Assembly (NCBI GenBank): GCA_964650085.1
Contig: CAZYSE010000004.1
Span: 1 to 40,270 of the forward strand
Source of the DNA: KLAP211 sp964650085
GTDB taxonomy: Bacteria; Patescibacteriota; Dojkabacteria; J137
Length of the DNA: 40,270 nucleotides
Direction: 5' to 3'
Under the pieces are notes generated by a model. That model did no database searches, was not told where the DNA came from, and was given only the letters and a program-made list of their open reading frames with translations. This document shows, piece after piece, positions 9,069 to 16,812 of this stretch. Each line of letters starts with the position of its first letter. Position 1 is the stretch's first letter. The position numbers and the translations under genes are program-made.

Positions 9069-9098
9069 ATTATAGCAAACAATTAGTGTCGCGGTCAA
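9069..9098 (-). promoter_or_regulatory. Sigma-70-type promoter of the rpoB operon
   Basis: On the minus strand TTGACC (9093-9098) and a perfect TATAAT (9069-9074) are separated by 18 bp. The predicted start near 9062 gives a leader of about 125 nt before rpoB. Confidence 0.8.
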
Positions 9099-9136
9099 GA
9101 ATATAGACGCTAAAAACCTCGTCTTTTGAAAGAAAA

Positions 9137-9802
9137 TTATTTTTTAATCCAATCGGTTGGATCGACATTGTTTACAGTTTGTCCAGATTCGACTTTTACC
9201 AACAATACTTTACCAGATAGTTCGTCTTTATTGCAATTAGCTTCCCCTTTTTCTTTAATACATTTTACGAATTCAGTGTACCTAGCAGTATATTGAAGAT
9301 CTAATGTATTACTGTTAGTTACTATATTGGACAATAAATTATACGTTCCACTTGGCAGAACCAAAGTAAAGTTAGAATCGTAAGCAGAAACTGTCACACA
9401 GTATTTCAGACTTGCGTTGTTAGTGCTTTGCGCACATACAAGTTGATACTGACTAAATGTCGAATCTCCAACAAGAAGTGGAAAAATTGTTCCCTTTATT
9501 GTGCCATAGCCATTTTTGATTTGTCTTTGCAACTCAGTTTCTAGCTGCTCGTTATCATTTTTTAACCTTTCTACTTCTGAATTAAGTTCTCTAAAACTAC
9601 TCTGCAGGTTTTCTATTGTTACTTGACTCTCCTCTGTACTATTGTTTAACAATACTGACGTCTCTGAGTATGCGCTATTAATATCGTTGAGCTCTTTTGT
9701 CTTCGTATACAGCAGTACCGCCAAAACAATACTAGTAACTACGAAAAATAGGTATAAGCCAATCAATAGTAGTTTTCTTAGGAAGTGGAGAACTTTTCTC
9801 AT
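9137..9802 (-). CDS. Membrane-anchored coiled-coil protein with a beta-sandwich-like tail
   Basis: No family recognised with certainty. The 221-residue product has a basic N-terminus, one membrane segment (about residues 10-30, LLLIGLYLFFVVTSIVLAVLL), a predicted coiled coil (about 35-95, rich in Glu, Asn, Ser and Leu), and then a beta-rich region with GTIKGTIFPLLVG and LVLPSGTYNLLS. The last part resembles carboxypeptidase-regulatory or transthyretin-like folds. Two or more Cys pairs suggest an extracytoplasmic location. The start overlaps the end of the upstream gene by 4 bp (ATGA), so the two are co-translated. Role unknown; envelope structural protein is a guess. Confidence 0.7.
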   Translation of the reverse strand: MRKVLHFLRKLLLIGLYLFFVVTSIVLAVLLYTKTKELNDINSAYSETSVLLNNSTEESQVTIENLQSSFRELNSEVERLKNDNEQLETELQRQIKNGYGTIKGTIFPLLVGDSTFSQYQLVCAQSTNNASLKYCVTVSAYDSNFTLVLPSGTYNLLSNIVTNSNTLDLQYTARYTEFVKCIKEKGEANCNKDELSGKVLLVKVESGQTVNNVDPTDWIKK

Positions 9803-10335
9803 AATTCAATTGTAATCTTTATGGTTTCCCATGTGTTTGTACTGAATTCTGGAGTCAACTCTACTCCAAAAATATCTGGAGTTCCGAATTCCGTGATTAG
9901 AATTTCTTTGTTACTTAGTTCATTAATAGAATATTTGGTTTCGCCCTTTTTAAACTTTAATCCTAAATTATCTAAACTTGCTGAACTAAAACTATATGAA
10001 CCATAAAATGGTGCAGTTTGATTGCTCTCAATTTTTAGTACATCTTCTGTATACATATTTCCGTTATTTAAAAAACTGATAGTATACACATATCTTGAGT
10101 CTGAATATTTCTCTAAACTTGTCCTAAACTCGAACGTCTCATTTGAAATATTTGTAATAGTCGGGAAAATTTTTGCTTTATTAGCTTCAGAATCAGATGC
10201 TCCCAAAACAGACGCGTTGCTTGGATCAACTTTTGGATTTAAAGAGAAGACCGTTAGAAACGTAAAACCGTATATTGCAAGGATAGCCGATAGAAGAACA
10301 GCTGTCTCCGTAAATCTTACCACTCCTTTTAACAT
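9799..10335 (-). CDS. Hypothetical secreted or membrane-anchored protein
   Basis: 178 residues with one N-terminal hydrophobic segment (about 10-32, TAVLLSAILAIYGFTFLTVF) followed by a Ser/Asn-rich extracytoplasmic domain with predicted beta strands. The segment SVLGAS after the membrane helix could be a cleavage site. No catalytic motif is visible and no family is recognised. It overlaps the next gene by 4 bp and is divergent from the secreted protein at 10372, with 36 bp between start codons, which suggests shared control of an envelope gene group. Confidence 0.7.
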   Translation of the reverse strand: MLKGVVRFTETAVLLSAILAIYGFTFLTVFSLNPKVDPSNASVLGASDSEANKAKIFPTITNISNETFEFRTSLEKYSDSRYVYTISFLNNGNMYTEDVLKIESNQTAPFYGSYSFSSASLDNLGLKFKKGETKYSINELSNKEILITEFGTPDIFGVELTPEFSTNTWETIKITIEL

Positions 10336-10363
10336 TGAATTTTCCTAACTATTTATATAGTAT
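10335..10363 (+). promoter_or_regulatory. Possible promoter of the 10372 gene
   Basis: TTGAAT (10335-10340), a 17-bp spacer and TAGTAT (10358-10363) place the transcription start next to the ATG at 10372. The -35 overlaps the start codon of the divergent gene, so the two promoters would interfere. The -10 is imperfect. Confidence 0.4.
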
Positions 10364-10371
10364 ATGTGCAT

Positions 10372-10989
10372 ATGAAAAATATCAAGTCGCTAACCTCAAT
10401 ATTCTTAATTTCCTATCTTGTCTTTGCTGGACTTACTCCCGTACTTGCAGAAAGTGCTGGAATTAGAATTTCGTCTGAACTAAAAGAATACTCTCAGAAT
10501 CCAGAGGGCAAAGTTTTGAAGTACGAAATGATTTTAAATTCCGAAGTAAGATCTGATAATGTTCGCGTTACATGGACGGTACGAGGAAATGTTAAATTTG
10601 TAGATTCCACTAAAGCAATTAGAAGATTCGGAGTGGAAAGCGGACAAGCTTATACAATTCCGATTGAAGTTATTCCTACTGGAAGCGGTTCAGCAGAACT
10701 AACTGGTAAAGCTGAAGTGTTCCAAGTTGATGGAACGTTAACTTCAACTGTGCGAACGAATTTTGTTATAAATACTGAACTTGAAAAGCTTCCATTAACT
10801 GACGAATACAACAATGCAAAAAGGTTAAGTTCTATTAAAAATGTGATTACGACAATCGCAACAATTGGAGCATTTGCAGCAATTGGATATTTTGGATTCA
10901 GACAAGCTCTCAAGTGGTATAACAAAAAACCGGTAGTTAAATTCGAGGACGCAGAACCACCTGCTCCAACTTCGACACCTTCACTTTAA
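10372..10989 (+). CDS. Secreted beta-rich protein with a C-terminal membrane anchor
   Basis: A signal peptide (about residues 1-27, with VLA before ESAG) leads into a domain of alternating strands (about 28-135) resembling Ig-like or cohesin-like sandwiches. A hydrophobic segment follows (about 155-180, VITTIATIGAFAAIGYFGF), then a short basic and proline-rich cytoplasmic tail. The frame could begin two codons earlier at a GTG (10366), but the ATG gives the better signal peptide. The layout is that of a type I surface protein. No enzyme motif is visible and the domain is not identified with confidence. Confidence 0.7.
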   Translation: MKNIKSLTSIFLISYLVFAGLTPVLAESAGIRISSELKEYSQNPEGKVLKYEMILNSEVRSDNVRVTWTVRGNVKFVDSTKAIRRFGVESGQAYTIPIEVIPTGSGSAELTGKAEVFQVDGTLTSTVRTNFVINTELEKLPLTDEYNNAKRLSSIKNVITTIATIGAFAAIGYFGFRQALKWYNKKPVVKFEDAEPPAPTSTPSL

Positions 10990-11003
10990 TTTTTGATCTG
11001 ATA

Positions 11004-11038
11004 CTTGAGTCTTGAATCTTAAACCTTGAACCTTGATT
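11004..11038. repeat. Five tandem 7-nt units (CTTGAAN)
   Basis: Consecutive heptamers CTTGAGT, CTTGAAT, CTTAAAC, CTTGAAC and CTTGATT, in strict 7-nt register, between the end of the 10372 gene and the recJ promoter. Similar arrays occur at 27396, 38125 and 38991-39107. Confidence 0.75.
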
Positions 11039-11077
11039 ATTTGTATTGCGTTACATTTCATTTTCTAAGTCTTAATA

Positions 11078-11089
11078 TATAATACGAAG
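11078..11089 (+). promoter_or_regulatory. -10 element for leaderless recJ transcription
   Basis: A perfect TATAAT (11078-11083) is followed by 6 nt and then the recJ ATG, so the transcription start should fall on or next to the start codon. The -35 region is poor. Confidence 0.6.
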
Positions 11090-12763
11090 ATGGAATGGAT
11101 ACTCCCTGATCAAAAACTGCCTTTTCTCCAGCATATTTTAGCTGGAAGCGACGTTTACAATTCTGAGTTCTTTTCTGATCATAGCGTTGAAAAGCTTTAC
11201 CCCACTGCCTTACTCCACGATTGCAACCTTGCCGCTAAGGAGATCTTAAATGCAATTTCAAAAAACAAAAAGATATACATTTATGGAGATTACGATGTCG
11301 ACGGAATTTGTGCTACTACGATTTTATGGCGATTCATCTACTACGATTTAGAATACAAGAATGTATTCCCTTTTGTCCCTAACAGATTTGTTGACGGATA
11401 TGGTTTAAATCCAGACAGCATTCAACATATAATTGATGAAGGCGGTGAGCTCATTATTACTGTCGACTGTGGAGTAAAAGATATTGAATTAGTGGCTGAA
11501 TACTCTACTCAAATTGATTTTATTATTACTGATCATCATACATTAAGGCCTCTTTCCGAAAAGCAATCTGATGACTTTACTATCTCACGAGAAGCTATTT
11601 ACTCATCAAAAGCACTTGCAGTTGTTCATCCTCAGCTCGAAGATTACCCTTTCAAAGACATTTGTGGTGCGGTTGTTTCGTGGAAATTAATGCGTGCAAT
11701 CGCTGAACAGATGGGCAAACCCGAGCTTTCTGAAAAATATTTACAGTTTGCAGCAATAGGTACTGTTGGAGACATTATGCCTTTGGTTAACGAGAACAGA
11801 ACTATTGTTACTCTGGGTTTAAAAATGATTAACAATTCTCAGTTTGCAGGAATAAATGCTTTGCTGACAGTTGCCGCCGTTCCACGTGGTAAAGTCAATG
11901 CAGAAACTCTTGGATACTCTATTGGTCCTAGATTAAATGCTAGTGGAAGATTAGACAACGCAATGGTAGCTGTAAAGCTACTTTCGACCAACTCTCCTGA
12001 GTTTGCAGAAACTCTTGCAGAACAATTAGATAAGTTGAATTCAGAGAGACAAGCTCTCACGAAGAAATATTTAGAAATTGCAGAGAAGGAATACCTAGCA
12101 AATGAGTCGCTATTTGTTCCAATAATTGTTGGCGATGACTGGCCCGAGGGAATAGTTGGGTTAATTGCGGGAAGACTTACAGAAAAATTCTACAAGCCTT
12201 TTATAGTCGGTTCAAGAAATGGCGAGAATATAAAAGCATCTGCAAGAAGTATCAAAGAATTAAATATAACCGAGGCGCTAAACGAGCACTCTACTCTGCT
12301 GGATAAATTCGGAGGACATGCTCAAGCAGCAGGAATGAGCCTGAGGGCCTCAAATTTGGAGGGCTTTTTACTAAACCTCAACAACTACGTATCTGGAGTT
12401 TTTCAGTCAAAAATGCCCCTCAGGAGCCTAAAAATTGATGCCTTGGGCGATACTGACGTGTTTAGTTTTGAAACTATTAGAAATCTTGAGCAACTTGAAC
12501 CATTTGGTAACTCCAATCAAAAACCAGTTATTGCTATACTAGGAATCAAATTTGATTCCGTTTCAAGAATGGGCAAAGACAATCAACACTTCAGAGCGAA
12601 GTCAGGAAGGATCGAATTCGTTCAGTTTAACTACGAAGAGCTCCCCGACTCCTCTACTCTCTACGATGTAGCAGGGTTTGCAGAGATTGACTCGTGGAAT
12701 GGCCGAGATAAGATTTCATTTAAAGTGCGGCATATAAGAAAATCTTCAAACATTACGACTTAA
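11090..12763 (+). CDS. recJ: Single-stranded-DNA-specific exonuclease RecJ
   Basis: RecJ degrades single-stranded DNA 5' to 3' in recombination and mismatch repair. The DHH metal motifs are present: YGDYDVDG at residues 65-72, a VDCGVKD block, ITDHHTL, and the DHHA1 region with GPRLNASGRLDNA and the GGHAQAAGMSL motif. The 557-residue length is typical. The ATG at 11090 is the first in frame and is preceded by a TATAAT box only 6 nt away, consistent with a leaderless message. It appears to be a single-gene unit; no clear terminator follows it. Confidence 0.95.
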   Translation: MEWILPDQKLPFLQHILAGSDVYNSEFFSDHSVEKLYPTALLHDCNLAAKEILNAISKNKKIYIYGDYDVDGICATTILWRFIYYDLEYKNVFPFVPNRFVDGYGLNPDSIQHIIDEGGELIITVDCGVKDIELVAEYSTQIDFIITDHHTLRPLSEKQSDDFTISREAIYSSKALAVVHPQLEDYPFKDICGAVVSWKLMRAIAEQMGKPELSEKYLQFAAIGTVGDIMPLVNENRTIVTLGLKMINNSQFAGINALLTVAAVPRGKVNAETLGYSIGPRLNASGRLDNAMVAVKLLSTNSPEFAETLAEQLDKLNSERQALTKKYLEIAEKEYLANESLFVPIIVGDDWPEGIVGLIAGRLTEKFYKPFIVGSRNGENIKASARSIKELNITEALNEHSTLLDKFGGHAQAAGMSLRASNLEGFLLNLNNYVSGVFQSKMPLRSLKIDALGDTDVFSFETIRNLEQLEPFGNSNQKPVIAILGIKFDSVSRMGKDNQHFRAKSGRIEFVQFNYEELPDSSTLYDVAGFAEIDSWNGRDKISFKVRHIRKSSNITT

Positions 12764-13048
12764 ATCGCAACTTCACTGTCCAATATCGTTATTCCTGCGA
12801 ACTAAGGAACTTTACAGAGAAGCTTCGTTACATGGGATGAACTTAAGTTTTCGAATCAACCAATAGCAACAATATAAATCTAGCATTACGTTACTTACCA
12901 CGTGGTGAGAAGATACTGTGAGCCACATAAACAATACTACTCCGGTGATTTCAGTCTTCTGGAATGAGGTTGGAGTGAACCTGAGACACTCCTCTACTCT
13001 CTGTGCCATGGTGAGCAGCGAGGTACGAGCGTGTCGAACCACAACAAA
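12764..13048. other. Intergenic region without a convincing gene
   Basis: An 82-codon minus-strand frame (12812-13060) is open here but has no recognisable similarity, runs into the HU terminator and has an unnatural composition, so I do not call it. The stretch 13009-13041 (TGGTGAGC at its start and GTCGAACCA at its end) looks like a decayed REP-type palindrome of the kind often seen between bacterial genes. No tRNA, tmRNA, RNase P or SRP signature was found. Confidence 0.4.
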
Positions 13049-13077
13049 AAACCCGAACACCTAAGGCGCTCGGGTTT
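13049..13077 (-). terminator. Intrinsic terminator of the HU gene
   Basis: On the minus strand a 13-bp stem (AAACCCGAGCGCC against GGTGTTCGGGTTT, two G-T pairs) with a TTA loop is followed by TTTTGTTG. It begins 20 bp beyond the HU stop codon. Confidence 0.9.
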
Positions 13078-13096
13078 AATTTAGAGTTTAGTTAAA

Positions 13097-13369
13097 TTAT
13101 TTAACCATATCTCTGAACTGCTTTCCAGGTCTGAATCTTGGAACGCTTTTTGCAGGAACCTTTACAGGTGCTCCAGTCTTTGGATTTCTTTTTGTACTTG
13201 CCTTTCTTTTTACAGCAAGGAAAGTTCCAAAGTTTGTTAATGTAATTGCGTCTCCACTAGACACTGTCTTAGTTACGCCTTCGATTAGGGCATCAAGAAC
13301 TGTAGTGACATCTTTTTTTGTCATACCAGTCTTATTTGCTACCCAGTTTACTAAATCTGCTTTATTCAT
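13097..13369 (-). CDS. hup: HU-family DNA-binding protein
   Basis: HU dimers bend and compact DNA. The 90-residue product has the standard length and motifs: N-terminal helices (MNKADLVNWVANKTGMTKKD), the GTFLAVKRKASTKRNPKTGA arm and the PRFRPGKQFRDMV end, with the arm-tip proline in the PKTG segment. It is a single-gene unit with its own terminator. On the minus strand TTGGCC and TAATAT with 18-bp spacing lie upstream and may be its promoter. Together with the lysine-rich protein at 16813-16989 it suggests two nucleoid proteins in this region. Confidence 0.96.
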   Translation of the reverse strand: MNKADLVNWVANKTGMTKKDVTTVLDALIEGVTKTVSSGDAITLTNFGTFLAVKRKASTKRNPKTGAPVKVPAKSVPRFRPGKQFRDMVK

Positions 13370-13724
13370 ATAGCAAATGATAATATTAAATAGTATAGTT
13401 GTACTTGGCCAAGTTCTACTAGTTTATAACTTTTGAATACCTAAGTCAATAAAGCGTTTCAAAACATTGTGATGCCCTAAATCGGCCACAAGCATTTACA
13501 CGCAATGGTATCAGTTGAGACTATAGGATATGCGCTTCAAATACAGCTCGTTTGGCTTTCCTGGCAACAGTTTCTACTGGATATATAACACAGAATCACC
13601 GATATATAACCGTTAATATTATATTCAGACTGTAGTTTTAGGCTAGTTAGAATATCCTAAAAAGCGTGATATTCTTTCACGTTAAATGTTTTTTCACGTG
13701 GATAGTTTTCAATATTTGCGAATT
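13370..13724. other. 355-bp intergenic region between HU and sufU
   Basis: No open frame of useful length and no RNA family I recognise. It contains a 10-bp direct repeat GATATATAAC (13580-13589 and 13601-13610). On the minus strand a weak hairpin near 13660-13680 (CGTGA/TCACG followed by CTTTTT) could terminate sufU. The HU promoter lies at the left edge. Confidence 0.4.
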
Positions 13725-14084
13725 TCATTGAATTTTCTTTAGTGCATCCAAAGAGAGTAGAGCGCAGTTTTTTCTAGATGTAGTAGGCGTAAAGCCCAGT
13801 AATTCATATAGTGCCGACTCTTCAATAAGACCATCTGCAAGCTTTTTGCCTTTAACATGATTGTAGAGTAGTGAGGCAGTGGCTATAGCAATAGAGCAAC
13901 CTTCAGCTGTAAATGACAATGAACTTATTATCCCCTTATCTAGCTTGATATAAAGCGTAAGCGAATCGCCACATGTCGGATTTTCGACCGTTACTATGTG
14001 GTCAGCCGTCCATTCTGGCTTCCCATAGTTCATAGGTGAGAGGTAATTATCTCTTAAATTTTCTTGTATATCCTTACTGTTCAT
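13725..14084 (-). CDS. sufU: SufU-like iron-sulfur cluster assembly protein
   Basis: SufU accepts sulfur from SufS and passes it to cluster assembly. The 119-residue protein has the three family cysteines: Cys38 in ENPTCGDS, Cys63 in EGCSIA and Cys107 in RKNCALLSLDAL, with the Asp after the first Cys as in SufU zinc sites. The length is a little below that of Bacillus SufU (about 147). The partner desulfurase SufS is encoded at 22329-23513 but in a separate operon. A good promoter lies immediately upstream and predicts a leaderless message. Confidence 0.88.
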   Translation of the reverse strand: MNSKDIQENLRDNYLSPMNYGKPEWTADHIVTVENPTCGDSLTLYIKLDKGIISSLSFTAEGCSIAIATASLLYNHVKGKKLADGLIEESALYELLGFTPTTSRKNCALLSLDALKKIQ

Positions 14085-14090
14085 AGTGGA

Positions 14091-14119
14091 ATTATCTCAT
14101 TTAGAGCTAAACTTTACAA
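14091..14119 (-). promoter_or_regulatory. Promoter of sufU, leaderless type
   Basis: On the minus strand TTGTAA (14114-14119), exactly 17 bp, GATAAT (14091-14096) preceded by TGA in the extended -10 position, then 6 nt to the ATG. Confidence 0.7.
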
Positions 14120-14146
14120 AATCCAATAACTGCTACCGTTACTGAA

Positions 14147-14779
14147 TTATTCTGGAAGCTCTGAGGATTTTATAGGGTCTGTTACTAGAGTGAGGTAGTC
14201 TTTAGTGAGCGAGTAGAGTAGAGTAGCCTCTTGTTTTGACATTTTAAGTTTAAGCTGTGATTCTGCAACCAGTTCCTGTTCAGACATTTTATAGTTTCTA
14301 TCAACAATCTCAATAAATTCTGATATTTGTTTTTCGGAAAGTTTATTCAATACTGTGTTCTGATGAGACTGAACTATAAGGTAAGAGATCAAGTTATCCT
14401 TGAAGAGGTGCAAAGATGACCTTAAATAAATGCTTCTAAAAGCGACAGCTGCTAATACCCAAGATATGAACAAATATATAGCAGCACGTGGTGTATCGAT
14501 GTACTTAAGTAATAAATAGATCGATATAACCACTGCAATGTTAAATGCACCCAAATAGTTATAGATATTTAAGCGATTTTTTCTATACTGATACACCTGG
14601 GGCTTGTCGACGATTTCCTCTTTTTCTGGTAATTTTTGATTGAAAGAAAAAACCATTAGTATTGATGAGGCAAAGAATACTATTTCAATTGTGGTGAATG
14701 TATACGATCCTAAAGCGTTTATACTAAATGCAACCAGAGAGATTGCTATGGCTAAAATATAGATTTGTAATCTGTTCAT
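14147..14779 (-). CDS. Hypothetical protein with four membrane segments
   Basis: Start placed at the ATG complementary to 14777-14779 (MNRLQIYILAIAISL). A longer frame reaching 15013 would run through the promoter and coding region of the divergent gene at 14819 and has no conserved content. The 210-residue product has two N-terminal hydrophobic segments (about 5-25 and 30-48), two more in the middle (about 80-100 and 105-125), and a C-terminal soluble region of about 75 residues that is helical and rich in Ser, Lys, Glu and Leu. No family is recognised. It precedes sufU by 62 bp on the same strand, but sufU has its own promoter. Confidence 0.65.
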   Translation of the reverse strand: MNRLQIYILAIAISLVAFSINALGSYTFTTIEIVFFASSILMVFSFNQKLPEKEEIVDKPQVYQYRKNRLNIYNYLGAFNIAVVISIYLLLKYIDTPRAAIYLFISWVLAAVAFRSIYLRSSLHLFKDNLISYLIVQSHQNTVLNKLSEKQISEFIEIVDRNYKMSEQELVAESQLKLKMSKQEATLLYSLTKDYLTLVTDPIKSSELPE

Positions 14780-14782
14780 AAT

Positions 14783-14811
14783 TTGATAAATAGCTATTAA
14801 TCTAATAATAT
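14783..14811 (+). promoter_or_regulatory. Promoter of the epimerase-like gene, leaderless type
   Basis: TTGATA (14783-14788), exactly 17 bp, TAATAT (14806-14811), then 7 nt to the ATG at 14819. Confidence 0.65.
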
Positions 14812-14818
14812 AGCTTAT

Positions 14819-15469
14819 ATGAACATTTGTCCTGCAATACTCACAAACAACATAAATATTTTCCGAGAAAACCTTAGAAGTTTTCAAATTTTTGACGAAA
14901 TTGACGTTGACATAATTGTTCCCGGAAACCTTACCAGTGCTCGTAAAACTGTACCTATCCAAGATGCGATAACTGAAGTTAGTCGCTTTAGGAATAAAAA
15001 GTACAAATTCCATTTAATGTGTGACTTCCCTTTCAATGAAATTCAAAAGGTAAAAGATAGAATACAATTTTTGAACATTGTATTCATAATTCACCAAGAG
15101 AGTAGCTTCGATAAGAATGACGTTGAGTCTTCGAAAGCACCTATAGGAATAGCTTTAAAGTACACTACAAATTTTAGAAGCTTAGAATATTACGAGAACT
15201 TTTGCTTAGTACAAATTATGAGTGTAGAGATTGGTAAACAGCAAAACGCTTTCGAGCCTATATCGCTTCAAAAAGTTACGGAACTCAGAGAATTAGGGTA
15301 TGATAGAGAAGTAGCATTAGATGGCGGGATAAATCTTGAAAACATTACCTACATTGCCAAATACGATATAAATAGTCTTTCAGTTGGTTCTTATTTTACA
15401 AAATCATTGAACGTTATCACTGACAAAGAAAAGATTGAAGACGAAATAGAATTACATGTTAAAAAATAA
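14819..15469 (+). CDS. Divergent ribulose-phosphate 3-epimerase-like barrel protein
   Basis: The 216-residue product has the length and order of motifs of ribulose-phosphate 3-epimerase: NICPAILTNN at the start, DVDIIVPGN, FHLMCDFP, QIMSVEIGKQQNAF and ALDGGINLENI near the phosphate site. The first metal-ligand segment, normally HxDxMDG, reads IDVDIIVPG, so one His and the catalytic Asp context are altered, while the His in HLM and the late Asp are kept. Activity on ribulose-5-phosphate is therefore doubtful. It is followed after 3 bp by the LOG-methyltransferase gene, clearly one operon. It may act on a related phosphosugar; this is inference. Confidence 0.7.
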   Translation: MNICPAILTNNINIFRENLRSFQIFDEIDVDIIVPGNLTSARKTVPIQDAITEVSRFRNKKYKFHLMCDFPFNEIQKVKDRIQFLNIVFIIHQESSFDKNDVESSKAPIGIALKYTTNFRSLEYYENFCLVQIMSVEIGKQQNAFEPISLQKVTELRELGYDREVALDGGINLENITYIAKYDINSLSVGSYFTKSLNVITDKEKIEDEIELHVKK

Positions 15470-15472
15470 CTC

Positions 15473-16747
15473 ATGCCTGCAATAGTAGACTTACCAAAAA
15501 AATCAATAACAACACAAATCCCAGAATCTCGGTCCAAGATAGTTCAAAACGTTACTTTCTTCGGAGATTCAGCAATACCAGAAGGCGATCCAATATACCA
15601 GTCAGTTTATGAAGCCTCAAAAATCTTAGCATCTAGTGGATATACAATTGTTGATGGAGGAGGACCTGGAATTATGAAAGCAGCAACCGATGGTGCAGAA
15701 TCTGTAAATGGTGATACCGTAGCTGTATACTGGGAACCTAAACTAGCGGCTTTTTTTGAAGGGAAGAATCTTGCTAATCTTGCAGATAAGACTCTAGCCG
15801 AATCAAACTATGTAATGCGAACGTTTGGGTTGATAGAGCAGGGTGACGTTTTTGTTGTTTGCAAAGGGGGAACTGGAACTATTTCGGAATTTGGACTAGT
15901 TTGGTGTTTAGGCAAATTGTATTATGGATGCCATAAGCCAGTCGTGCTTTACGGAGATTTCTGGGATGGATTGATCGAAGCCTTTCAAAAAACAATGTAT
16001 ATCGACGAAGTAGAAATGGCCGTTCTACATAGAGCAAAAACCCCAGAAGAACTACTTAAGCTTATTGAATCGTTTGAAACAGTTTTCAGTCACTGTGTTA
16101 CAGTTGATGACAAAAGCTCAGATGAGCTTGCTTTTATTATTAACGGACGGCGCGATAAAACGACCGAAAGTTACGATAAACTTGCATCTGAATATCATGC
16201 ATCTAGAATAGGTAAACTACCTTCACAAGAACAGCTAGATGACTTTATTTCGTTGGTACATGCGCCAGCAAGAGTTCTAGATATTGGAAGTGGGACGGGA
16301 CAGGATATTGCTTATCTATCTACAAAATATTCTACAGAAGGACTCGAGATCTCGAAAAGAATGGTAGAAATTTCAAAATTAGAAAGTCCAAACAGCAATA
16401 TTATGCATGGGGATATTTCAACAAAGAATATTGGTGTAAACAAGTACAAAGGAATTTGGAGTAGAGATGCTATACACCACTTACACGAAGATCAATTAGA
16501 CGCAGTATTTTTGAAAATATCTAAAGCACTAGTTGAAGGTGGTATCTTTTACTGCATCGTCAGAGAGGGGGAAGGCCAGATTGAAGAGAAGGAAGAAAAA
16601 AGTTATGGAACTATGGAACGCTTCTATCATTTATTTACACCTACAGAATTGATAAGTAGAGCAGAGAAGGCCGGCCTTGAACTTGTAAAAATTGATCACT
16701 CGAAGAGAAGTCACAAATGGCTTGTCGGAGTATTTAGAAAAATTTAA
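15473..16747 (+). CDS. LOG-family protein fused to a class I SAM methyltransferase
   Basis: Residues 1-225 form a LOG/TIGR00730-type Rossmann domain, with GGGPGIMKA at 62-70, an Arg at 116 and CKGGTGTISE at 130-139. LOG enzymes release free cytokinin-type bases from nucleoside 5'-monophosphates; the canonical PGGxGT has Lys in place of Pro here. Residues 230-424 form a methyltransferase with VLDIGSGTGQD at 268-278 and RDAIHHLHEDQLDAVF. The two halves are joined without a frameshift. Neighbour: an epimerase-like barrel gene just upstream. A nucleotide or phosphosugar salvage or modification role is a guess. The domain calls are firm; the combined function is not. Confidence 0.85.
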   Translation: MPAIVDLPKKSITTQIPESRSKIVQNVTFFGDSAIPEGDPIYQSVYEASKILASSGYTIVDGGGPGIMKAATDGAESVNGDTVAVYWEPKLAAFFEGKNLANLADKTLAESNYVMRTFGLIEQGDVFVVCKGGTGTISEFGLVWCLGKLYYGCHKPVVLYGDFWDGLIEAFQKTMYIDEVEMAVLHRAKTPEELLKLIESFETVFSHCVTVDDKSSDELAFIINGRRDKTTESYDKLASEYHASRIGKLPSQEQLDDFISLVHAPARVLDIGSGTGQDIAYLSTKYSTEGLEISKRMVEISKLESPNSNIMHGDISTKNIGVNKYKGIWSRDAIHHLHEDQLDAVFLKISKALVEGGIFYCIVREGEGQIEEKEEKSYGTMERFYHLFTPTELISRAEKAGLELVKIDHSKRSHKWLVGVFRKI

Positions 16748-16764
16748 TTCTTAAGTGAGATACA

Positions 16765-16792
16765 ATAAAAAACCTCCGCAATTGCGGAGGTT
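16765..16792. terminator. Shared terminator between convergent genes
   Basis: The palindrome AACCTCCGCAATTGCGGAGGTT (16771-16792 apart from its last base pairs) is followed on the minus strand by a run of Ts, giving a strong terminator for the lysine-rich gene. On the plus strand the T-run is weak, so termination of the LOG-methyltransferase gene is less certain. Confidence 0.8.
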
Positions 16793-16812
16793 AGTGTATT
16801 AAAAAAACGAAA

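Noticed and set aside
12812..13060. 82-codon minus-strand frame between recJ and HU
   Set aside because: It overlaps the HU terminator, resembles translated REP-type palindrome sequence in its first part and has no plausible start signal.
13370..13724. Possible structured RNA (RNase P, tmRNA, SRP or 6S) in the gap between HU and sufU
   Set aside because: None of the conserved cores of these RNAs was found on either strand.
14780..15013. Longer start for the membrane protein at 14147
   Set aside because: It would overlap the promoter and first 195 bp of the well-supported divergent gene at 14819; the internal ATG gives a normal membrane N-terminus.
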